DNA of 64,000 nt from Sporolactobacillus shoreicorticis. Lineage in GTDB: Bacteria; Bacillota; Bacilli; Bacillales; Sporolactobacillaceae. Of this stretch, positions 26,099-33,204 are shown piece after piece; position 1 is the stretch's first letter, and each line of letters opens with the position of its first letter. The notes under the pieces are model-generated. The model did not search any database. It was not told the DNA's origin and saw nothing but the letters and a program-made list of their open reading frames with translations. The stretch is from positions 62,001 to 126,000 of the forward strand of contig NZ_JAMXWM010000010.1 in assembly GCF_024125445.1 (NCBI RefSeq), written 5' to 3'. Made by a program: the position numbers and the translations under genes.

Positions 26099-27205
26099 AT
26101 GAACACGGTTTTAAAACATTTGCCGACGTTAATTAGAGCATCTTTAGATGGAGAAAAAAGAACTGTTGAATTATCTACCTTGTCCATTATAAGAAAGCTA
26201 AAAAAAGAAGAGCCACAATTATCTTCAGAATTGGCAAAAATATTGGCAACCTATAATGCTGGTGCACCTATGACAAGATCAATGGGAATAGATCCCCCCC
26301 CCGTTGATAAGGATTCCTTTATGTCATTAGTAAATATTAGCGATCAGTCTGAGTTTGATGAGATTGTTGTGCTTAATTCAGCATTGAATAATCTCATATC
26401 GAATTTCCTAAAAGAGAGAGAGGCGATAGCCAAATTAATAGCTAATGATGTTAAGCCACCGAATAGTATTTTATTCTACGGTCCTCCAGGAGTAGGAAAA
26501 ACATTACTATCTAAGTATATAGCCCATAAGCTTAGATTACCTTTAATATCATTAGATTTATCATCAGCTATATCAAGTTATCTTGGTTCGACAGGGAAAA
26601 ATCTTAAAAAGGTTCTTGAATATGGAAAGAGTGCACCATCGGTGTTATTATTGGATGAATTTGACGCTGTTGCAAAAAGAAGGGATGATCCTTCTGACCT
26701 AGGTGAGCTGAAAAGAATTGTTAATGTGTTGCTTAAGGAACTTGAAGAATGGCCATATCAATCAATTATCATTGCCGCTACAAATCACCCAGAATTTCTA
26801 GATAAAGCTATTTGGAGACGTTTCGATATTAAAATAGAAATTTCCTATCCTGATGAAGGGGAAAGAATAAAGTTATGGGACATTTATTTGAACAAGAAAA
26901 ATGTCATTAAGATAGATCATTTATTCTTAACTACAATTGCTAAATCATTTGAACAACTAAGCCCGTCAGATATTAAGCAAATTTCTGAACGAGTTTTAAG
27001 ACAGGTTTTGGTGGAAGATGTAGATCCCATTGAAAATTTGATATCACAGCTTAAAGAACTTGGTAAGCAAGACAGTACATTATTCAATAAAATAATGGTT
27101 AAGAATTTAAAAGAGGTATATAAAACCAAAATATCACAGGCAAAAATAGCCAAGATGTTAGGAATAAGTCCATCGACCGTTAGCCACCATTTAAAGGGTA
27201 AGTAA
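26099..27205 (+). CDS. ietA: AAA+ ATPase of an IetAS-type defence pair, with C-terminal HTH
   Basis: 368 residues with a central AAA+ domain: Walker A GPPGVGKT (128-135), Walker B VLLLDEF (182-188), and Arg residues in WRRFD (240-241). It is followed 26 bp later by a subtilisin-like protease, the arrangement of IetAS, known as an addiction or anti-phage pair. The last 25 residues (KISQAKIAKMLGISPSTV) are a clear helix-turn-helix, which suggests autoregulation or DNA targeting. The gene is AT-rich compared with the backbone and lies between border repeats, a sign of recent acquisition. The symbol is by analogy. Confidence 0.8.
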   Translation: MNTVLKHLPTLIRASLDGEKRTVELSTLSIIRKLKKEEPQLSSELAKILATYNAGAPMTRSMGIDPPPVDKDSFMSLVNISDQSEFDEIVVLNSALNNLISNFLKEREAIAKLIANDVKPPNSILFYGPPGVGKTLLSKYIAHKLRLPLISLDLSSAISSYLGSTGKNLKKVLEYGKSAPSVLLLDEFDAVAKRRDDPSDLGELKRIVNVLLKELEEWPYQSIIIAATNHPEFLDKAIWRRFDIKIEISYPDEGERIKLWDIYLNKKNVIKIDHLFLTTIAKSFEQLSPSDIKQISERVLRQVLVEDVDPIENLISQLKELGKQDSTLFNKIMVKNLKEVYKTKISQAKIAKMLGISPSTVSHHLKGK

Positions 27206-27231
27206 AATGACATCTAGAAAAGAGGAATATT

Positions 27232-29511
27232 ATGGCGGATGATACAAATGATTATTTACCAATAATAGGTAGTGGAGAAAATTTAATTGAGCCCATTAGC
27301 AAAACATTCTTTGGAGGACAACCTGCATATCCAAGAACTTATGGTGAAGCTAAGAATAGAATTAAAACTCAACTGAGCGTAGTTAGAAGGAATTTAGCTA
27401 ATGTTCCTATGGAAAAGAGAATGGATGACTTTGTAATTACATTAAGGTTGAATGAGAAATTTTTAGCTAAGTCCTATGTACCTGAAACTTTATTCAAACA
27501 GGCAAAATTCCAGAACATTGGTTCGAGGCGTTGGGTATTTGAGGAAAATGAAGAAAAGAAGTATAGTAAACTTCATTTTTTAATGCTGAATAATAATGTT
27601 TTGACTCGATTTGAGCAAATACTTGATACGAATGAAAGCCAAATTCCAGATAATTTTAAAAATGATATTAGAAAAATAGAACAAATTTCACTTCTTTCAA
27701 AAAATGAAGTTGTTCAAGGATTTAGTGGAGAATGGGACGAAGGAACAGTTGAATTTGTTCTTCATCCTTACGGAAAAAACACTGATAAAATGATAGATAA
27801 ATTTAAACTAAATTTACAAAAGCTTGGAGTAGATACAGATAGATTAAAAATAAAGACTTATGCTGGAGGTCCAACATTTGTAAGCGCACAGGTGAAAAAG
27901 AATGTAATTAATGGAATCGCAGACTTCAATCCTTTAAGGACAGTTCATCCATTAAAAGTTAATTTCTTCCCAGAGCTAAGATCCAATGTGGCGGATATAA
28001 ATTTACTTTATCCCCCTAAAGCTGAACAGGTATCGCAGATCAAAGTTGGAATATTTGATGGTGGAATTGATGAGAGCCATCCTTTCTTGAAAAATTTTAC
28101 TCATCAAAATAAATCGATCAGTTCATTTGCAATCTCGGACGGCATAAAACATGGAACTGCAGTTGCCGGGGTCGCCCTATATGGTGATTTAAATCAGTAT
28201 GAAGCAAAATCAAGACTAATTGATCCGATTGTTTATGTAGAAAGTTTTCGAGTATTACCAGTAAGCGACCCTACTGATTTTGATTTGTATGAAGTAATTG
28301 ATTTCATTGAGAAAGTTGTACCAGAAAGACATGATATTGATGTTTATAATCTATCATTTGGCCCTGTTGGTCCAATTCTTGATGATGAAATTACGAGATT
28401 TACTTTCTCTTTGGACACCTTAGCTTGGAATGATCGTAAATTGTTCGTTGTAGCAGTTGGAAATGATGGAGAAAGGCCAGCTCCTCTCAATCGTATTCAA
28501 GCTCCTTCGGACATTGTAAATGGTCTGAGTGTTGGAGCTTATACATTTAATCAGACCTCATCGAAATTGGAAAGAGCAAGCTATAGCTGCATTGGAGATG
28601 GCAGAGAAGGCTGTAAAGTAAAACCTGATTTATGTGCATTTGGCGGGGACCAACATTTTCCAATCCATCTATTAAATGCGAGCGATTCTAATTTTAAATG
28701 GTTGGCAGCAGGCACAAGTTTTGCAGCCCCAATAGTTGCGGCAAAAGCAGCTGAATTATTGGGGAGATGTCCAAGATTTAATCCATTAGTTGCCAGAGCT
28801 TTACTGATAAATTCTGCAATAAACCCAAATAAAGTTGATAAAGAAATTGGTTACGGGTTTTTAAATCAAAGTGTTGACGATATTTTGAGATGTGATAGAA
28901 ATAGAGTAAATATTATTTACTCAAATTCAATGAACCCTAAGGGTCTTGCAAAACTTCCAATCCCATTACCTCTAAATGCAAATATAACGACAACAATAAA
29001 GATTTCTTGGACTATTGCAATTTTATCTAAAACCAATAACTCACATACTGAAGATTACACTGAATCAGCTATTGAGGATACTTTTTATCCTCATGATAGG
29101 AAATATAAATTAAGTAATACTGGAATAAATAAGTCAATTGAAGTAAACATTGATACAGATTCAACAACAATAGAAGAATACATCCAAAAGGGATACAAAT
29201 TGAGCACTCTTCCTGTATCAAAAACTCCTGAAAAATATCAGACTGAACTTGCAAGGCGAGAAGAGTTAAAATGGGACACTGTTGTTAAAAGATGGAAGAG
29301 TATGCGTCCACTATCTTTGCATAACCCCTTTCTCGTCTTACACGCCCTTGGAAGAGATGGTAGTAATGATCGAATGGATTATGCAGTAGTTGTGACGATT
29401 GATATTCCCAAGTACACAGGTAATTTGTATGAGGATATCCTTAATGAATACAGAGTTCTGGAACCAGTGAAAATTAAGAATAGAAATGATGTCATGATAT
29501 CTATCTCGTAA
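27232..29511 (+). CDS. ietS: Subtilisin-like serine protease of an IetAS-type defence pair
   Basis: 759 residues, no signal peptide, so cytoplasmic. The S8 triad is complete: Asp276 in IFDGGID, His307 in HGTAVAG, Ser496 in GTSFAAP, with oxyanion Asn411 in VGNDG. About 265 N-terminal residues of unknown fold may sense a trigger or bind the ATPase, and 250 residues follow the catalytic domain. Pairing with the preceding AAA+ gene matches IetAS, in which the ATPase is thought to restrain or aim the protease. GAGGAAT precedes the ATG. AT-rich. Confidence 0.83.
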   Translation: MADDTNDYLPIIGSGENLIEPISKTFFGGQPAYPRTYGEAKNRIKTQLSVVRRNLANVPMEKRMDDFVITLRLNEKFLAKSYVPETLFKQAKFQNIGSRRWVFEENEEKKYSKLHFLMLNNNVLTRFEQILDTNESQIPDNFKNDIRKIEQISLLSKNEVVQGFSGEWDEGTVEFVLHPYGKNTDKMIDKFKLNLQKLGVDTDRLKIKTYAGGPTFVSAQVKKNVINGIADFNPLRTVHPLKVNFFPELRSNVADINLLYPPKAEQVSQIKVGIFDGGIDESHPFLKNFTHQNKSISSFAISDGIKHGTAVAGVALYGDLNQYEAKSRLIDPIVYVESFRVLPVSDPTDFDLYEVIDFIEKVVPERHDIDVYNLSFGPVGPILDDEITRFTFSLDTLAWNDRKLFVVAVGNDGERPAPLNRIQAPSDIVNGLSVGAYTFNQTSSKLERASYSCIGDGREGCKVKPDLCAFGGDQHFPIHLLNASDSNFKWLAAGTSFAAPIVAAKAAELLGRCPRFNPLVARALLINSAINPNKVDKEIGYGFLNQSVDDILRCDRNRVNIIYSNSMNPKGLAKLPIPLPLNANITTTIKISWTIAILSKTNNSHTEDYTESAIEDTFYPHDRKYKLSNTGINKSIEVNIDTDSTTIEEYIQKGYKLSTLPVSKTPEKYQTELARREELKWDTVVKRWKSMRPLSLHNPFLVLHALGRDGSNDRMDYAVVVTIDIPKYTGNLYEDILNEYRVLEPVKIKNRNDVMISIS

Positions 29512-29620
29512 AATTCATTATCAATGCTGTATGGTTGCAGAGCTTTTACTATTTTGATGGAAACTCCTTGACAATTTGTCTCAGGGGTAAATAACTTTAT
29601 TTATCATCTTGTTTGCTGCT

Positions 29621-29651
29621 AATTCTAAAATCAATTTTTCTCCGGTAATTT
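29621..29651 (+). repeat. Border repeat R2, copy 1
   Basis: AATTCTAAAATCAATTTTTC then TCCGGTAAT. It recurs at 31034-31064 with one single-base indel and about two substitutions. It abuts R1 copy 2. Confidence 0.75.
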
Positions 29652-29761
29652 AACGAGGTTGACCTGAAAAACATCTAATTTGGAATATTGACAATCATCC
29701 AGCCAGCCGTTTAATATTTTTCTTCCCTGTTCCCGAAAGCCTACAGGGAATTTTTTAATTT
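29649..29761 (+). repeat. Border repeat R1, copy 2
   Basis: Begins with codons that would read FNEVDLKNI followed by a stop, like the ParR end NDVDLKNI, and continues through the terminator hairpin TTCCCTGT/ACAGGGAA. It lies about 140 bp after ietS. The rest of the 29512-30194 gap shows no gene. Confidence 0.85.
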
Positions 29762-30194
29762 CATAAAAAATAAAAGGACTCCCTTAATATGGGGGCCCAC
29801 CGTAACGGATATTACCTGGACGGCACCCAGGATCTCTTTTAACTATCGCAATGATGGCGCATGGGGAACCTTTCCCACCTTAATATCCGTATCTACAATA
29901 TTACCTGTTTCTATTCATTATAACCCGATGACTATAATTTTAAAGAACACGTACTTAGAGGGCTGAAAAAGCGGATTTCCCAACGCTCTTAGTTGAATCA
30001 ATCTAAACGCGATTCGGCAATTCTGAAGACTTGATCATCCTCGCGTCTATTGATCGTTGATCGTGATGATCTGGGCAACTTGAATGTGCCCCGAATGATC
30101 CTGAAAATCATCCGAATACCAATCCGACAGAGTAAAGGTAGAGGAAAATATTACCGCTGTATGAAATTTTACCGATAATAAAATAAAGGGGATT

Positions 30195-30992
30195 ATGGTT
30201 CTACAAGAAAGAGCGTGGAAGGATCGTGATATTTTGAGCACAAAAAAACGTGATACAGCGAAAGTGGCAAAATTTCGATTCAGATTATATATGAGTTTAG
30301 TAACGTTTCCCCTCGTACTTATTTCTCTTATTACTGCGGGCATTGTTATTAGTTCTTTCGGGGCAAAAGGTATCATTCTGTTATTATGTGCTCCACTTTG
30401 TGTATATATGCTTTTGATTTTATCTGACAGATATTATATACGGCCTATTCGTGATGAAGAGAAGAACATTTTCAAAAATAAAAAAATCATACATTATACC
30501 AACGAATTAACTTTGGAAGATGAAAACCATTACTCGATTACAGGAAGAATTAATTTATCCGGTCATAGTAGTGCTAAATCGAATTATAGGCTTAAATATA
30601 AAGATAAATTTAAAAGCTTTGTTTGGTTCCACCTTGAAGATAAAATGAACGAGCCATATTTTAGAGGATTCATGGAAGCTCACGCTCTTGAAAACGAATC
30701 TAGAAAATATAAGGTGATCGCTAATTTCCGTGAACTAGAGGGAAAGAACATATTTATTAATCCCACAAATAATTATATTCTTGTTGAAGGGGGCATTGAA
30801 ATCAAGGGAAATTTATGTACTCAATTTAATTGGTATGATAATAAGGTTTACTGTCTTTATATGATAAAGCATTCCTTATATTTATTTCCGGTAATGTGGC
30901 TTGACATGGCGCAGCAAATTATTGGATCATGTTTGGACGAACGTAAAAAAAAGAAACAGCAATGCATCTCGAAGTCCCGAAAAAGATCGTAA
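30195..30992 (+). CDS. Hypothetical membrane protein (265 aa)
   Basis: Two adjacent transmembrane helices (about residues 33-53 and 58-77) follow a basic N-terminus, and about 180 soluble residues follow. No motif recognised. It lies between an R1 and an R2 border repeat like the IetAS pair, so it is probably an alternative cargo gene; two-helix membrane proteins with soluble domains are frequent in defence loci, but that role is inference. AAGGGGA precedes the ATG. AAAAAGATC/GATCTTTTT at about 30980-31010 overlaps the stop as a terminator. Confidence 0.65.
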   Translation: MVLQERAWKDRDILSTKKRDTAKVAKFRFRLYMSLVTFPLVLISLITAGIVISSFGAKGIILLLCAPLCVYMLLILSDRYYIRPIRDEEKNIFKNKKIIHYTNELTLEDENHYSITGRINLSGHSSAKSNYRLKYKDKFKSFVWFHLEDKMNEPYFRGFMEAHALENESRKYKVIANFRELEGKNIFINPTNNYILVEGGIEIKGNLCTQFNWYDNKVYCLYMIKHSLYLFPVMWLDMAQQIIGSCLDERKKKKQQCISKSRKRS

Positions 30993-31033
30993 ATATGTGA
31001 TCTTTTTTTATGCGTTGTTATCTTTTGAATATT

Positions 31034-31064
31034 AATTCTGAAAATCAATTTTTCCCCGGTAATA
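31034..31064 (+). repeat. Border repeat R2, copy 2
   Basis: AATTCTGAAAATCAATTTTT then CCCCGGTAAT, about 40 bp after the membrane-protein gene. Homology with copy 1 ends at both sides. Confidence 0.75.
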
Positions 31065-31179
31065 TAGGGAAAATAAACTTATTAAAACTTAAAAAAACTT
31101 ATTCAAAGTAAAAATTAGACAATTGAAAAAAATATAATTTAAATTGCATTTTTCTCTTTACAACCGAACGTGTGTAGGT

Positions 31180-31455
31180 GTATCTTGACTTGTGAAGACA
31201 AAAAAATAGGAGGGCAGCCCTTCGGTGAGCGCCAACTCGTCGAAGAGGCTAAAGCTCGACAAACAGTGACAGCTGTTTACGAACCCGCCCTCAGGTGCAC
31301 GGCCGTACAAACCATGCAACCAAATTATAACCGACATTTTGACTATAATCAAAACGGGTTGGCTATAAAGCAGTAGAGGTTGTAGTTTGTTGCAAGATGC
31401 CCGCGCAACTGATGGAGCCATTCGGATCGTAAACAGGATCTGAATGGCTTTTTAA
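31180..31455 (+). ncRNA. Candidate structured RNA with terminator (unassigned)
   Basis: GGAGGGC (31209-31215) can close with GCCCTC (31287-31292). Inside, GTCGA/TCGAC (31239/31256) and AAACAG/CTGTTT (31261/31273) form two hairpins, giving a multi-branch core. Further down, AGCCATTC..GATC pairs with GATC..GAATGGCT and TTTTT follows (31415-31455). A 68-codon frame overlaps but has no ribosome site and unlikely composition. It may be a regulatory leader for the gene at 31483 or an independent RNA. Confidence 0.35.
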
Positions 31456-31482
31456 TTAGCCATAAGGAGGATGTAGAGAACG

Positions 31483-31776
31483 ATGCGTTCAGGAGCACCA
31501 ATTCGACACGTGTTTACACCAAGAGAAATTGAGCATTTTGGCCACAGCGTTCGCATGATGAATGGAAATCTCGGAGAAGTCGACGGGAAGTATATTGTTT
31601 TTTTAACTTCTGGAGCCGTTCTATCCATAGCCAGTGCTTATTGGGAAATAAGGAACGTACGTAATGAAAACGGCCAAGTCATTGCCAAGCGTATTGGTAA
31701 ACGCGTTGGGAAGTTGTGGGCGGTTGAGGGAGCCTTTCCCCGACTGGCGAAGGAAAAATACACGATGGTTTATTAA
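31483..31776 (+). CDS. Hypothetical protein (97 aa)
   Basis: AAGGAGGATG lies upstream of the ATG. The basic, mostly beta/alpha protein contains HVFTPREIEHFGHS and a KRIGKRVGKLW stretch. I do not recognise it. It follows the terminator of the candidate RNA, so its expression may depend on read-through. Confidence 0.55.
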   Translation: MRSGAPIRHVFTPREIEHFGHSVRMMNGNLGEVDGKYIVFLTSGAVLSIASAYWEIRNVRNENGQVIAKRIGKRVGKLWAVEGAFPRLAKEKYTMVY

Positions 31777-31812
31777 TGAATTAAATCTTTAAGGAGGTGA
31801 TGGAGCAGCAGC

Positions 31813-31871
31813 CCGGCGAAGCGCCGGACAAATAACAGGGACGTAGCGGTCCCTCCAGGCGTATAATACGC
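31813..31871. repeat. Cluster of three tight inverted repeats
   Basis: CCGGCG-AAG-CGCCGG (31813-31827), AGGGAC-GTAGCG-GTCCCT (31837-31854) and GCGTAT-A-ATACGC (31859-31871) follow one another within 60 bp, right after an AAGGAGGTGATG sequence. No gene is visible in 31777-32213. It could be a regulatory RNA, a protein-binding array or part of an origin. Confidence 0.6.
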
Positions 31872-32135
31872 GGCCATGCAAAAATACGTCCTGGGTTGAG
31901 TGGGTCCCTCCTGGTGGGGAGCGAGGATTAGTATTAAGGCAGGTTTGGCTGCGCATTCTCAGATTTGACACGCATTTGTGATTTTGCCGATTTCCGGCGC
32001 TGTCAGATACTGTGCTGAGATAGAGTTTTCGGGTAAACCACTGCTAGAAACCCGTACATACGCCACACGTCTATTCGCTATTTAACTGTGGCGATTATTA
32101 TTGGCACGAAGGTCGTCTGCGCTCAGGAAAATCAT

Positions 32136-32143
32136 GGTATAAT
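32136..32143 (+). promoter_or_regulatory. Extended -10 promoter before the surface/transfer genes
   Basis: TATAAT at 32138-32143 is preceded by a TGG extended -10 element; no good -35 is seen. The next gene starts about 80 bp downstream. Confidence 0.5.
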
Positions 32144-32225
32144 GCAGTTATAAAAGACCTGAATCAGACTTCCTAGTGCCCGACACATAACATATAAAAA
32201 AACCAAAGAAAGGATGGTGAATCAG

Positions 32226-32909
32226 GTGAGAAACCTTAAGACTAAAATCAGGCGTCCTGTGCTTATGTCAGTGCTGGCTGCTGTGCTCGTTATCGGAATT
32301 GGCGGCGGTGCGCTTGCGTATACAGCTTCGCAGCCAACTCATCTAAAAAAAGTCTCGGCCAGTGCAGCACATAAAAATGAATCTCAATCAGAAGCTGATG
32401 AACAGGCGCAGTCCTCGTCATCCGATTCCAGCAATTCGAGTCCTGCTTCTGATTTCAGCACTGCGACGAGTTCAAGTTCTGCACCTGTTTCAACATCAAG
32501 TTCGACGCCAGCAAAAGATTCTTCAACAGACCATTCAAGCGCAACAAGCAGTTCTACAGCAACAGCAGCGACATCAAGCACGCCGACTAAAAGAAGCTCG
32601 ACGAGTTCTCATTCGAGCAGATCGACAGCTTCTTCTTCAGCGGCAAGTCATCCAAAGAGCTCGGTTCATTCAAGTGCGTCAACAGCGGCGAGTACATCAA
32701 GAACGAGTAGTACAACAAAGAAAGCAAGTATCACGGCAAAGAAATCAACTTCGAGCGGTAACAACAAGAGTAAAAATGAAACAAGTTCAAGCAGTACAAG
32801 TTCTGCAAAAACAAGTGGTAGTGTTTCTACAGTTAAGACTGGTAAGATTAAGAATAGTGATAATACTTATGAAGAGGGAGGTTTTTTTACAATACTAGGC
32901 AATCCTTAA
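32226..32909 (+). CDS. Ser/Thr-rich membrane-anchored or secreted protein
   Basis: An N-terminal hydrophobic segment (VLMSVLAAVLVIGIGGGALAY) is followed by about 150 residues made mostly of Ser, Thr and Ala, then a short tail with NTYEEGGFF. Such regions act as stalks on Gram-positive surface proteins. No LPxTG or binding domain is visible. Start choice: GTG at 32226 has AGGATGGTG 6 bp before it; the ATG at 32214 would overlap that site. It probably contributes to cell-cell contact during transfer, by inference. Confidence 0.6.
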   Translation: MRNLKTKIRRPVLMSVLAAVLVIGIGGGALAYTASQPTHLKKVSASAAHKNESQSEADEQAQSSSSDSSNSSPASDFSTATSSSSAPVSTSSSTPAKDSSTDHSSATSSSTATAATSSTPTKRSSTSSHSSRSTASSSAASHPKSSVHSSASTAASTSRTSSTTKKASITAKKSTSSGNNKSKNETSSSSTSSAKTSGSVSTVKTGKIKNSDNTYEEGGFFTILGNP

Positions 32910-33027
32910 TTTGTAATTTTTACAGTATAAATACGTTTTAACTAGGAAAGGGGCTGTCCCGAAAGTGTATTCGCAAACAGTTCCACGAATTAATGACGTT
33001 GATGAATTAAGGCTGTGTATAATTAAT

Positions 33028-33076
33028 GAGAGTGTCTCAGAGTCAAGAAAATGACTATTGAGACACTCTCTATTTT
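33028..33076 (+). terminator. Strong hairpin terminator before the adhesin gene
   Basis: GAGAGTGTCTCA pairs perfectly with TGAGACACTCTC over 12 bp and a T-rich tract follows. It stands only about 15 bp before the adhesin start, between that gene and any visible promoter. The rest of 32910-33090 has no gene; GGGGCTGTCCCGAAAGTG near 32949 looks faintly like an insertion-sequence end. Confidence 0.8.
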
Positions 33077-33090
33077 TATGAGGTGATGAA

Positions 33091-33204
33091 ATGAATAGTA
33101 AGCAAGGTAAATTCATCAAATTAATTTTATCGGTCATGCTAGTCGCATTAATTACTTTGCCGGAAATGTTTCCTTACAATGCAAGCGCAAATGTTAATTA
33201 TTAA
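33091..33204 (+). pseudogene. Detached signal peptide of the adhesin (frameshift)
   Basis: GAGGTG lies before the ATG, and 37 residues form a perfect Sec signal peptide (basic start, LILSVMLVALITL, cleavage after NASA). The frame stops at TAA 33202. Removing one T in the TATTAAG stretch near 33200 would join it to KYNGTATSG of the following gene. Confidence 0.8.

Noticed and set aside
31170-31376. 68-codon frame in the candidate RNA region
   Set aside because: No ATG start with a ribosome site, Cys- and Gln-rich mixed composition, and it overlaps strong RNA pairing.
32362-32898. 178-codon Gln/Arg-rich frame overlapping the Ser/Thr-rich protein
   Set aside because: It is the +1 shadow of the low-complexity Ser/Thr codons; the Ser/Thr frame has the membrane segment and the ribosome site.
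32949-32966. Possible insertion-sequence end (GGGGCTGTCCCGAAAGTG)
   Set aside because: Only one such end was seen, with no matching inverted end and no transposase fragment nearby.
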